From an uncultured Synergistales bacterium (lineage in GTDB: Bacteria; Synergistota; Synergistia; Synergistales; Aminobacteriaceae): 38,636 bases of DNA. The notes beneath the pieces were generated by a model. It saw only the letters and a list, made by a program, of their open reading frames with translations. It searched no databases and was not told where the DNA came from. This document shows positions 8,601 to 16,506 of this stretch, in pieces. Made by a program: the position numbers and the translations under genes. Each line of letters begins with the position of its first letter. Positions within the stretch are counted from its first letter, which is position 1. The stretch spans positions 1 to 38,636 of the forward strand of contig CAJODC010000022.1 in assembly GCA_905233215.1 (NCBI GenBank). The letters run 5' to 3'.

Positions 8601-9285
8601 GACATACACCGTTGACCTCTCAAATGCTAAAACCGCTGACGAAAGAAAAGACGCAATCATAACGGCGTTCAACAGTGTAAAAGGGATTAAGGCGGTTGCG
8701 GACGAAAGCGCAGGGACAATATCTTTTGAGGACGGCAGCGGTAATGCTTTGAGCGCGGAAATTTCATACATTACCGAAAAAAGTTCTGATGATTTTCTTG
8801 GAACAGGCACATCAGCCAGAACTTACTACAGAGGCGGTTACAACCTCGAAGGGGACGCACAGACACGAGGGATTGACGGCAACGGAATGTACGATGACGG
8901 CATTCACACACAGAACGCAACAATCAGGAGCGGTGCCAACACGATGCGTCAAAACGGCTTCGGCGTAATCAATGACGTTATAGCCGCTGTAAAAGCCGGT
9001 AACAGGGACGACCTTGCCGACAAGATGTTACCGAGAATCGACAGCTTCATCAGCAACATTCTTTCAGTCATGGCTGAAGACGGAGCATTACAGGCACGTT
9101 ACCAGTACAACACGGAGCGTCTTGTCGATGAGAACGGAATCATGACAGAACAGTATGACGATCTCGTAAAGATTGATCCTGCTGAGGCGATTTCACAGCT
9201 CATGATTGCCGACTACATGTATCAGGCTAACCTCGCTGTAATCTCAAGACTGATTCAGCCGAGTCTCCTCGATTTCCTTCACTAA
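5671..9285 (+). CDS. flgL: Flagellar hook-associated protein 3 FlgL, giant
   Basis: FlgL is the second junction protein, linking FlgK to flagellin. The first ~150 residues are canonical: MYNRLTTATMYGSLMDSLS, then LQQQIASGNKYNKLSDNPSA, then VAGQYLFGGTDT. The last ~85 match too, ending DPAEAISQLMIADYMYQANL and the terminal helix SRLIQPSLLDFLH. At 1204 aa it is about four times the common ~300. The inserted ~950 residues (about 160-1110) are acidic and beta-rich. They repeat a theme of a beta strand, an ELAERLKN- or DLVQFINAR-like helix, a hairpin, then LGL/LGM plus ST/ET (for example DVLGMETA, DVLGLSTA, DALGLSTG). This suggests duplicated flagellin-IN-like domains forming a large surface projection. 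AAAGGAG precedes the ATG. Confidence 0.92.
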   Translation: MYNRLTTATMYGSLMDSLSQSQRNIQNLQQQIASGNKYNKLSDNPSAISRSLSVQSAINANDRYQTNSVNGITMLRYADSALNNVLDAVQSIRSLVIQAGDGALTADQLEDINAQIEANKKIMIDNLNTKVAGQYLFGGTDTSTMPFVTMSDGSIKYQGNDERIKYALSESLLGDVSFTGSDIVPENEDSYFICSHFVDLDWTWQGREEKVQITVGNRTLSVFIPEDWRDYDHDLTNKYPDNDTNAKLVNYSDDNGYRDPDELTGISLQDLADIVNSALEEQGADMLVHAYIERDEQAGTQQLIIKSNTGEKVGITGWPDTDYMPTEATVTSLDLSSGDWKPASGYEYISFAVGDNSLPSTDGIDLDSKSDTELAAMSMVRIESTDTAITVAEKINSINGIFSRTSADGKRIVISAERTGDLPADRLHIDEAQESLHYPSLTIKAEGNARAMFDLPKNDNNEYTDDTITARSENRKLDHSHMDVFDVLGMETAMKSREFGMNDTLTVEDGEQLHWRVTSGGRTADIKLNSGTYTLTELAERLKNAGTGWLEVTVSEDVDDDSVPTLDSEKKTQRLVIRGYNGEQVVFLDMNKNHYADVLGLSTALRTDPYTENDIGTGMRCVTFPSAPCVDDNVGIPMRVQMNCGMYYDVNIKKAEVIDEETGFVDRSKVMKSIVEQVNEQEGHDIMGFVRHVDSDGKALGESSAMYFLSGEAFTVVDMPFNDPQWDSYSGGLAAQMGIHGGVTSNLHQTAQEMTDKATFGSEGTIRFSNLSHSVEIDVSAEDTVKDVLDRLRTQAGDWLYVNYYDTHMGQSGRNSGDYPIISLSSVDGSAVNVLDIKGHLAEDALGLSTGVQGRLDDDDGIMAFEWKMATETEAASFPADTMNITVAGYTHTLDLTAMRDVTADDKIKADDLVQFINARMQDYDVQAEISEDNQLMVWSPRGYSVKIGFGERNTDNDTFDYANIETNELNVIIDKKTYTVDLSNAKTADERKDAIITAFNSVKGIKAVADESAGTISFEDGSGNALSAEISYITEKSSDDFLGTGTSARTYYRGGYNLEGDAQTRGIDGNGMYDDGIHTQNATIRSGANTMRQNGFGVINDVIAAVKAGNRDDLADKMLPRIDSFISNILSVMAEDGALQARYQYNTERLVDENGIMTEQYDDLVKIDPAEAISQLMIADYMYQANLAVISRLIQPSLLDFLH

Positions 9286-9290
9286 AAATA

Positions 9291-9319
9291 AATCCCCCTT
9301 CAAAGCGAGGGGGATTTTT
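9291..9319. terminator. Bidirectional terminator between flgL and ftsB
   Basis: AATCCCCC (9291-9298) and GGGGGATT (9309-9316) form an 8-bp stem with a 10-nt loop. The plus-strand side ends in TTTTT; the minus-strand side gives a T-rich tract as well. It serves the converging flgL (plus) and ftsB (minus) transcripts. Confidence 0.85.
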
Positions 9320-9323
9320 CGTC

Positions 9324-9617
9324 TCAAAATTCCGGCTCATTGTCGGGGCTTCTCAGCAAGATGACTCTCTCGCCAGGCCCGACAAGATTATACTGTTCAC
9401 GCGCTAAATGTTCGACTCCTTCCTGCGTCTTGTAGAACTCTACTTTCTCTTTGTAGGCTCGGACTGAGTCTCGTTTCTCTTTCAGCACAATCTCACTCTT
9501 GCCGATCTGTTCTCGTATCTGCGCTATCCTGTCAAGTTCAAACCTGTAGTAACTCAACGTTATCGCAAGCAAGACAACCGCCAGCGCAAACAGTAATATA
9601 TTCTTGAGCGAAGGCAT
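9324..9617 (-). CDS. ftsB: Septum formation initiator FtsB/DivIC family
   Basis: This is a small bitopic division protein of the FtsB/DivIC family (PF04977), which forms a complex with FtsL and FtsQ/DivIB at the septum. The 97 residues show the standard layout: a short cytoplasmic start, one membrane helix (about residues 6-22, ILLFALAVVLLAITLS), a periplasmic coiled coil (about 25-65), and the family's C-terminal signature HLAREQYNLVGPGERVILL (about 69-88). It starts 1 nt beyond the argS stop, so it is translationally linked to argS and is the last gene of the minus-strand operon. FtsB and DivIC cannot be told apart from the sequence. Confidence 0.85.
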   Translation of the reverse strand: MPSLKNILLFALAVVLLAITLSYYRFELDRIAQIREQIGKSEIVLKEKRDSVRAYKEKVEFYKTQEGVEHLAREQYNLVGPGERVILLRSPDNEPEF

Positions 9618-9618
9618 C

Positions 9619-11280
9619 TCACATTCTCTCTGGAGCGTTCACCCCAAGAAGATCAAGACATTCCGCTATGACAATTTTTGCCGCCCTCACAAGGTTGACC
9701 CTTCCTGCCCTTATCTTCTCGTCTGCCTCGTCAATGATCCTGTTGGTGTTGTAGAAAGAGTGAAACACTCCGGCCAAGTTCAACACATAGCCCGTTATGG
9801 CCTGAGGTGCTAATTCTTCGGAGGCTTCTTTCACCGTGTCAGGGAAACGGGACAATGAGTCGGCCAATTCTCTTGCGTCCTTGTTCGTGAAAACTTCCGG
9901 CGCAATCTCATCGTCTGCAAGCGTTCCGCCCCTGTTAGCGTACTCCCGGAGAATACCGCTGATTCTTGCGTGTGCGTACTGGACGTAGTAGACGGGATTG
10001 TCATTGCCCTCTTTCTTTGCGAGGTCCAAATCAAAATCAAGCTGTGAGTCGCTCCGTCTCGTCAAGAAAAAGAATCTCGCTGCGTCAACTCCTGCTTCGT
10101 CAAGAACTTCACGCAATGTGATAAATTCTCCTGCTCTTGTTGACATTGTTACGATTTTCCCGTCACGTAACAAATTCACCAGCTGTATCAGCAAAACGAT
10201 AAAGTCATCGGGATTCTTTCCCATCGCTTTTACCGCCGCTTTCATTCTGGCGATGTAGCCGTGATGATCCGCTCCCCAAACATCAATGACACGCTCGAAT
10301 TTTCTCGTTATGAACTTGTCCCGGTGATAGGCAATGTCAGAGGCGTAATATGTCGGTATTCCGTTCGCACGGATTAACACTCTGTCATTGTCATCGCCGA
10401 TCGTGTCCTCTGTCTTGAACCATAAAGCTCCGTCCTGTTCGTATGCGTAGCCGTTCGCTTGAAGCTCATTCATGGCCGACTTGACAAGCCCGTTTTCGTG
10501 TAAATATCCTTCAGGGAAAAATTTATCGAAACTCACACGGAAATGTTCGAGGTCTTCTTTGATACCGGCCATGATTTTATCGGCTGCGTATTTCTTGAAG
10601 TATTCGAGGCTTTCTTCTGGTGGAACGTTCAAGAACTTGTCGCCTTCGAGAGCGATTATCTCCTTCGCAATGTCGTAGAGATACGCTCCCCTGTAGCCGT
10701 TTTCGGGAAAGTCGAAATCTTTTCCGAGAAGCTCAAAGTAACGAGCCTGAGTCGATTTCCCCAAGTTCGTTATCTGTAATCCAGAGTCGTTCACATAGTA
10801 CTCTCTCTGAACGTCCCAGCCTGTGAACTTCAAGATTCTTGCTACCGAATCGCCGACCGCCGCGCCTCTTCCGTGTCCGATGTGCAACGGCCCTGTAGGA
10901 TTTGCGCTGACGAACTCGACTTGAACCCGCCGATTGTTTCCGAGATTGACGGCACCGTATGATTTCCCCTGTCTCAGGACATCAACGGCAGCGTCAGCGT
11001 AAAATTTCCCTGACAGAAAGACATTGACGAATCCCGGCCCTGCTATCTCGGATTTCTCGATGACATCGGACTTCAAGCCGTCAATAATTTTCTGTGCAAC
11101 ATCACGGGGATTAGCCTTGAGTTTTTTCGCAATCCTCATCGCCGTACTTGCTGCCCTGTCTCCGTGTCCTTCGTGTTTCGGACGCTCAAATTCTGTTACA
11201 ATGTCATCAACTCCCAGTGCCTTCACTGCGTCATTGAGAGCCTCATTCAGTTTTGTTACCGCTGTATTTTCACCTGTCAT
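9619..11280 (-). CDS. argS: Arginyl-tRNA synthetase
   Basis: This class I aminoacyl-tRNA synthetase charges tRNA-Arg. The HIGH motif is in GPLHIGHGRGAAVGDS (about residue 133) with FVSANPTGP just before it, which is diagnostic of ArgRS. The KMSKS-equivalent loop is the degenerate VTMSTRAGEFITL, normal for this enzyme. An N-terminal Arg-tRNA D-loop-recognition domain (about 1-90) and a C-terminal anticodon-binding helical domain with SFYNTNRI complete a full-length enzyme of 553 aa. The ATG at 11280 has AGGTGA at good spacing and is preferred over an in-frame GTG three codons upstream. It follows the DUF3857-like gene closely and precedes ftsB. Confidence 0.95.
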   Translation of the reverse strand: MTGENTAVTKLNEALNDAVKALGVDDIVTEFERPKHEGHGDRAASTAMRIAKKLKANPRDVAQKIIDGLKSDVIEKSEIAGPGFVNVFLSGKFYADAAVDVLRQGKSYGAVNLGNNRRVQVEFVSANPTGPLHIGHGRGAAVGDSVARILKFTGWDVQREYYVNDSGLQITNLGKSTQARYFELLGKDFDFPENGYRGAYLYDIAKEIIALEGDKFLNVPPEESLEYFKKYAADKIMAGIKEDLEHFRVSFDKFFPEGYLHENGLVKSAMNELQANGYAYEQDGALWFKTEDTIGDDNDRVLIRANGIPTYYASDIAYHRDKFITRKFERVIDVWGADHHGYIARMKAAVKAMGKNPDDFIVLLIQLVNLLRDGKIVTMSTRAGEFITLREVLDEAGVDAARFFFLTRRSDSQLDFDLDLAKKEGNDNPVYYVQYAHARISGILREYANRGGTLADDEIAPEVFTNKDARELADSLSRFPDTVKEASEELAPQAITGYVLNLAGVFHSFYNTNRIIDEADEKIRAGRVNLVRAAKIVIAECLDLLGVNAPERM

Positions 11281-11289
11281 GATTTTCAC

Positions 11290-13155
11290 CTATCTTTTGC
11301 CCTGTTTGACGGGAATATTTTTTGACGAAAAGACGCGCCAATTTTCCAGACAACGCCGAAGCAATGACATGTTACCAGATGATACGCTCGTCATGTTAAG
11401 TTCAAACCTCGCTTCAGCCAAAAGTCTGTGTCGTCTGTTCTGGTAGTTTGCGCTGTAATTTATCTTGTCGGGATTCTTGGCCGTCTTGCCCGAAACAAGA
11501 GCCTCAGTAGCGTTCTTAGGGAACGAGAGCGTAATATTCTGGTCGATTATGAACGGGAATTTTATTTCCACAGGAGGCTCAAAAATTCCCAGCTTCCTCA
11601 CCGTTACAGGCTCAAAAAAAGGAAGTATCGCCAAAATTCCCCGGCCTGTTCCGCCTATGCCCGGCCTGTTGTCGATAACAAAAGAAATTTCAGCAGTACC
11701 CTTCACCGTTTTGTATTTAACGTCCTTGTAGTTCGCAAGTCCCGGAAAAAGTGAAAGCACCACGTCTCTTGCTTTCCCGTCATTCGGGTTATTACCGAGA
11801 AGAAACGCTCTCCACGCTCCACGAGGTATGAGTCTGACAGTACCGTTCATGATTCCGTTCTCGTCAAGCCTCAAGTCCATTACTGCGCTCAATCTGTTCT
11901 CGCTTGATTTTGATGACGGTATCCGCCTTGAGTAGAGTTTGCCTTCGTTGTTGAGCGCAAAAACTTTCATTCCTCCGAGAACTTCAGGGTTGTTCATGTC
12001 GTGGACCGTTACGCCCTTAACCCCTTGAACATCAAGAACAGGATCGGCGAACATGGCCTGACAGATTGGAGTCCTCTCGTCAGCCTCAAAAGGAATCTTC
12101 CAGTAAATTGAGGCGTTGACTTTCTGCTGTGTCAGCCAAGACTTTGCCAGCAAAATTTTTTCACGCTTCGTCAATGCTCCCGTTGACGGCATACGGCGCG
12201 GAGTCCCTTCGGCAAAAGTAATCTCAGGCTGAGACATAAGCCACTCGATGAGTCTGACGGTTCCTGCTTCGTCCGAACGCTTGAAGCCCGAAAGAGCCTC
12301 CGATGACGGCGGAACGTTCCCGATTTCTTCGGCCTCACGGATTATTGACTGTAACCCGGAATTGCCCTGCCTCGTTCCGAAAGCTATTCCTGCTCTCGGA
12401 AGGCGTGCTATCTCGTCAGCATCGTTGAGAGGGTCAATGTTAATCTTCCGCCATGTGTAGACCGTCTCTGTTCCTAAATCGTCAACTTCTGGTTTAATCG
12501 GCTCAGGAAAACTAGTGTGAAAAATCTTCAGCGGTGAATGTATCTCGGCTACAGCCTCCCAAACTCTCAAATCTTCCTGAAACCACACAAGCCCCTCAAC
12601 GTTGAGCATGTCGGGAAGAGTCTCACGCCAAGAAAGAGCAACAACAAAAACATCAGGAAGCCCCATGAATCTTATCGTCTTAACGCCCGCTGTTGTGTCC
12701 TCTTCGACTGGAACGTTGCTCACTCGTGCCAAGTTCCTGAAATCGTAAATGCTTGCGTCAAGAATCTCAGTGCTTCCCTTTTCGGGGGTCTGAATGTTCC
12801 ACGTCAGCCACCTTTCAGAAAGTCCACGCCGACCGAGTATCACGTAAAGATGAGTGATGTCGAGTCCTCCTGACGCTGAGGGAGAATACGTTACGTTTTT
12901 GCGCCAGATGATTCCATGAGCTTCGGGGTAAGTGTTGAAGTCGGGATTCATATGCTTCATGCGCTGAAGGTCGTAGCCCGGTGTCTCGGTCTCAACAAAA
13001 ACTCCCGTCCCCGTGTAATTCCGCATGACTTTTCCCATGCTCATTTCGTCAAGCTGAGGCATTCTCATTGTTGACGTGTCCATAAGATCGCTTGCGTTTG
13101 ACGCTGTGAAAGCCAGCAGGACAAGGAGCATTGACAGTAAAAATTTTCTTGACAC
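11290..13155 (-). CDS. Exported DUF3857/transglutaminase-like protein, probably non-catalytic
   Basis: The protein has a clear signal peptide (KFLLSMLLVLLAFTASNAS), then an N-terminal beta-rich region resembling DUF3857 (about residues 40-260), a helical segment (about 290-370) matching the place of a transglutaminase-like core, and a C-terminal beta domain (about 400-600). The core seems to lack the transglutaminase triad: where GxCxD is expected there is STGALTKREK, and the expected His site reads FADPVLDV. It is therefore likely structural or binding, acting in the periplasm. The GTG at 13155 is chosen because it follows GGAAGGGGG by 8 nt and lies just after the secA stop; a TTG eight codons upstream would overlap secA. 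Family assignment is by pattern only. Confidence 0.55.
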   Translation of the reverse strand: MSRKFLLSMLLVLLAFTASNASDLMDTSTMRMPQLDEMSMGKVMRNYTGTGVFVETETPGYDLQRMKHMNPDFNTYPEAHGIIWRKNVTYSPSASGGLDITHLYVILGRRGLSERWLTWNIQTPEKGSTEILDASIYDFRNLARVSNVPVEEDTTAGVKTIRFMGLPDVFVVALSWRETLPDMLNVEGLVWFQEDLRVWEAVAEIHSPLKIFHTSFPEPIKPEVDDLGTETVYTWRKINIDPLNDADEIARLPRAGIAFGTRQGNSGLQSIIREAEEIGNVPPSSEALSGFKRSDEAGTVRLIEWLMSQPEITFAEGTPRRMPSTGALTKREKILLAKSWLTQQKVNASIYWKIPFEADERTPICQAMFADPVLDVQGVKGVTVHDMNNPEVLGGMKVFALNNEGKLYSRRIPSSKSSENRLSAVMDLRLDENGIMNGTVRLIPRGAWRAFLLGNNPNDGKARDVVLSLFPGLANYKDVKYKTVKGTAEISFVIDNRPGIGGTGRGILAILPFFEPVTVRKLGIFEPPVEIKFPFIIDQNITLSFPKNATEALVSGKTAKNPDKINYSANYQNRRHRLLAEARFELNMTSVSSGNMSLLRRCLENWRVFSSKNIPVKQGKR

Positions 13156-13157
13156 TT

Positions 13158-15776
13158 TTACAGCCCCCTTCCGTGACAATATTTGTATTTCTTGCCTGAA
13201 CCGCAGGGGCAGGGATCATTACGCCCGACTTTTGCGGCTTTCTTGACGGGTTCACGGGGAGAATCGCTGACGTTCGCTCCAGACATCTGAAACTCCTGCT
13301 TCTCCATCGTCATTTTTCGTTCACGCCTCGATTCGCTCATCAGTCTGACTCTGAATATCTGTTCGGTGAAAGCCTCTTTGACTCTCTCCATCATCTCCGT
13401 GAAAAGATTGTAGCTCTCGAACTGGTACTCTATCAGCGGATCTTTCTGGCCGATTGCACGAAGACCGATTCCGCGCCTCAGTTCGTCCATTCCAGTTAAG
13501 TGTTCACGCCATGATGAGTCGAGATTCTCAAGGAGAATGTAACGCACGATTGAGCCAGCAACGTTCGGAGCGTCTTGGTTAGCGTTGAGTTCGGAAATTT
13601 TCGAGTCATAACGTGATTTCACACCGTCAAGAATTTCCTCTCTCATTCCCTCCATGTCAAGGCGTGTGTCAACCTCAGCGATTTTCCCTTCAGCACCAGC
13701 TCCGAAAAGAGAACGAAGTTTTGACGCTGCCCTTGACGAATCTATTTCGGCTTCATGGCCTTCAGGGAAATACTTGTCGAGAATGTCATTGACGACTCCG
13801 CGAATGACCTCCCAGCCGTATTGTGTCATCTCATCATCAGATGTCGAAAGAATTTCGCCTCGTTCGGAATATATTGCTTCTCTCTGCTGATTCATAACGT
13901 TGTCGTAAGCTAGAAGCTGTTTTCTTATGTCGAAGTGTAACTCTTCAACTTTCTTCTGAGAGTTCTCGATGATTTTGCTCAACATTGACGACTCGATAGC
14001 TTCGCCGTCTTTCAGTCCCAACTTGCCCATTAACGGCTGAATCTTCTCAGAGCCGAAGAGTCTCAACAGGTTATCCTCAAGCGACAGGAAAAATCTCGAT
14101 ACGCCCGGGTCTCCGCGTGACTCGTGGCGTTCCGTTCCGATTATCGCCAGTCCTCCTGCGTTGACGACTCTTTCGTGTTCGGCACTGCATGAGGCTGTAT
14201 ATTCCTTCAGCAGTCGTTCGTATTCTGACTGGTCATCGTGTGCTTTGTCCTTTGCGAGAAATTCGGGATTTCCGCCAAGCATGATGTCAGTTCCTCGACC
14301 GGCCATGTTAGTTGCTACCGTAACAGCACCTTCACGGCCTGCCTGAGCAACGATGTAGGCTTCCTTCTCGTGATACTTAGCGTTGAGGACTTGATGAGGA
14401 ATTTTTCGGGCTTTGAGGAGCTTGCTTACACGCTCGGAATTTTCGATTGATGTTGTTCCGACAAGGACGGGCTGACCTCTCTTGTGGCACTCTTCAACCT
14501 GATCGGCAACAGCTCTGTACTTCTCAATTTCTGTGGCGAAGACTACATCAGGGTTATCGATTCGAATCATCGGCCTGTGAGTCGGAATGCTGACCACCTG
14601 AAGGCCGTAAATCTCTTTGAACTCTTCAGCCTCAGTCGCTGCCGTACCTGTCATTCCAGCGAGCTTGCGATACATTCTGAAGTAGTTTTGGAGCGTTATT
14701 GTAGCAAGCGTCTGACTCTCTCTGCCGACTTTGACACGCTCTTTAGCCTCTATTGCCTGATGTAAACCGTCAGAGTAACGCCGACCGATCATCAATCTTC
14801 CGGTGAACTCGTCAACGATTATCACTTCACCGTCTTTCACGACATAATCAGTGTCTTTCTTGTAGAGCCTGTGAGCCTTGAGAGCCTGAACGATTCTGTG
14901 CGCCAAATCCGAGTGTGCAGCGTCCGAGAAGAGGCCGGGCATTTTGAGAAAGTCCTCACATTTCTGAATGCCTGTCTCGGTCATCGAGATGCTTTTCTCT
15001 TTCTCGTCCTTCTCGTAGTCGATGCCTTCTTTGAGCGTTCTTGCTGCACTGTCGGCCTTGATGTAAAGTCCTGCGTCATCGTCTGAAGGCCCGGAGATGA
15101 TTAACGGTGTTCTTGCCTCGTCAATCAAAATCGAGTCTACCTCGTCAACAATGCAGAAGTTATGACCTCTCTGCACCATCTCTGACGGACTCATGACCAT
15201 GTTGTCACGGAGGTAATCGAAACCGAACTCGCTGTTTGTTCCGTAAGTGATGTCGGCTTTGTAGGCTGATATGCGTTCATCGGGGGGCATGTAGGGGTAA
15301 ATGACACCGGCGGTTAATCCCAAAAAGTTATACACCGGCGACATCCATTCAGCGTCACGCTTTGCGAGGTAGTCATTGACCGTAACGAGATGAACGCCGT
15401 TTCCCTTCATGGCGTTGAGGACGATAGCGAGAGGAGCAACGAGTGTTTTTCCTTCGCCTGTCTTCATCTCGGCTATGCGTCCGTCATGGAGTGCCATTCC
15501 TCCGATTAACTGAACGTCATAATGCCTGAGACCGATTGTGCGCTGACTGACTTCCCGGACTATTGCGAAGACTTCGGGGAGAAGGTCATCAAGTTCTGCG
15601 GAATTGTCTTGAACTTGTGATTTCAGTTCGTTGAAACGGGATTTGATTTCGCCGTCTGATTTTGACTGTAAACTTTCCGAATATGAATTGACAATTTCAA
15701 CGAGGGCTGAATATTTCTGTAAAGCCTTCTCGTTTGGATCGAGTCCCAATAATTTTTTTACGCTGTCTAAAAACAT
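13158..15776 (-). CDS. secA: Preprotein translocase ATPase SecA
   Basis: SecA is the motor that drives unfolded preproteins through SecYEG. Features in order: Walker A MKTGEGKT (104-111), the DEVDSILIDEARTPL DEAD-like motif in nucleotide-binding domain 1, the preprotein cross-linking domain, ATNMAGRGTDI in domain 2, the helical scaffold and wing domains, and a C-terminal zinc-binding tail NDPCPCGSGKKYKYCHG that contacts SecB or phospholipid. The 872 aa length is typical. AAAAGGAG precedes the ATG at good spacing. It is separated from the upstream vat-like gene by 91 nt and is followed at once by the DUF3857-like gene. Confidence 0.97.
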   Translation of the reverse strand: MFLDSVKKLLGLDPNEKALQKYSALVEIVNSYSESLQSKSDGEIKSRFNELKSQVQDNSAELDDLLPEVFAIVREVSQRTIGLRHYDVQLIGGMALHDGRIAEMKTGEGKTLVAPLAIVLNAMKGNGVHLVTVNDYLAKRDAEWMSPVYNFLGLTAGVIYPYMPPDERISAYKADITYGTNSEFGFDYLRDNMVMSPSEMVQRGHNFCIVDEVDSILIDEARTPLIISGPSDDDAGLYIKADSAARTLKEGIDYEKDEKEKSISMTETGIQKCEDFLKMPGLFSDAAHSDLAHRIVQALKAHRLYKKDTDYVVKDGEVIIVDEFTGRLMIGRRYSDGLHQAIEAKERVKVGRESQTLATITLQNYFRMYRKLAGMTGTAATEAEEFKEIYGLQVVSIPTHRPMIRIDNPDVVFATEIEKYRAVADQVEECHKRGQPVLVGTTSIENSERVSKLLKARKIPHQVLNAKYHEKEAYIVAQAGREGAVTVATNMAGRGTDIMLGGNPEFLAKDKAHDDQSEYERLLKEYTASCSAEHERVVNAGGLAIIGTERHESRGDPGVSRFFLSLEDNLLRLFGSEKIQPLMGKLGLKDGEAIESSMLSKIIENSQKKVEELHFDIRKQLLAYDNVMNQQREAIYSERGEILSTSDDEMTQYGWEVIRGVVNDILDKYFPEGHEAEIDSSRAASKLRSLFGAGAEGKIAEVDTRLDMEGMREEILDGVKSRYDSKISELNANQDAPNVAGSIVRYILLENLDSSWREHLTGMDELRRGIGLRAIGQKDPLIEYQFESYNLFTEMMERVKEAFTEQIFRVRLMSESRRERKMTMEKQEFQMSGANVSDSPREPVKKAAKVGRNDPCPCGSGKKYKYCHGRGL

Positions 15777-15867
15777 AATGACTCCTTTTCATGTACAAAT
15801 GCGGAAAGATTATCACGAATCCCAAACTGCTACAACAAAAATAAATTGATGTTCTCTCATTTCGTCA

Positions 15868-16506
15868 TCACCGCAACGCTCTCAATTCCTTTTTAACCTC
15901 CTCCAAATCACTGCAAGTGAGTATAGGAATGAGGCTATTTATTTCATCAATACGTCTATCCCACCATTTGATTTTGAGCAGCAGGTCAATCAATTCATCA
16001 TCAAAGCGTTTTCGCAGTACCATCGCAGGATTACCAATTACTATGGTGTAAGGCTCAATATCGCTTCCTACAACACTATTGGCTCCAATGATGGCACCAT
16101 CGCCAATATGAACACCGGGTAGAATAACCGCATTCTGCCCGATCCATACATCATTGTCGATTACAGTATCGCCCTTAAGCGGAAGGTCAGCCTGTGCTGG
16201 AGGATTCATATTCCAGCCTTCAAGCGCGTAAAACGGGAAGGTCGATACCGCATTCATCTGATGATTTGCGCCGTTCATCACAAATTCCACGCCTGCCGCT
16301 ATCTGGCAGAACTTACCGATAATCAGCCTGTCGCCGTTCCACTCGTAATGATGCGTTACATGGCTCTCAAACTCCGAATCCGCAATATAAGTAAATTCAC
16401 CGACAATAATATTCGGGTTCGTGATAGTTGGCTTTACGTAGATTTCCTTATCATATCCGGTAATAGGATATATCACATTTGGATCAGGCGTTTTACCGTT
16501 TTTCAT
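15868..16506 (-). CDS. Vat/CatB-type xenobiotic O-acetyltransferase
   Basis: This is a left-handed beta-helix hexapeptide acetyltransferase that uses acetyl-CoA. It closely resembles streptogramin A acetyltransferases (Vat) and type B chloramphenicol acetyltransferases: KPTITNPNIIVGEFTY, then LIIGKFCQIAAG, FVMNGANHQM and DNDVWIGQNAVILPGVHIGD. The catalytic His falls at residue 82, as in VatD, and the length (212 aa) is right for the family. The hexapeptide coil runs from about 60 to 170, with a WW-containing C-terminal helix. Its ATG lies inside the last codons of rlmD (14-nt overlap) with no obvious Shine-Dalgarno, so it probably depends on rlmD translation. Chromosomal Vat relatives often have unknown substrates; resistance is a possibility, not shown here. 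Confidence 0.8.
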   Translation of the reverse strand: MKNGKTPDPNVIYPITGYDKEIYVKPTITNPNIIVGEFTYIADSEFESHVTHHYEWNGDRLIIGKFCQIAAGVEFVMNGANHQMNAVSTFPFYALEGWNMNPPAQADLPLKGDTVIDNDVWIGQNAVILPGVHIGDGAIIGANSVVGSDIEPYTIVIGNPAMVLRKRFDDELIDLLLKIKWWDRRIDEINSLIPILTCSDLEEVKKELRALR

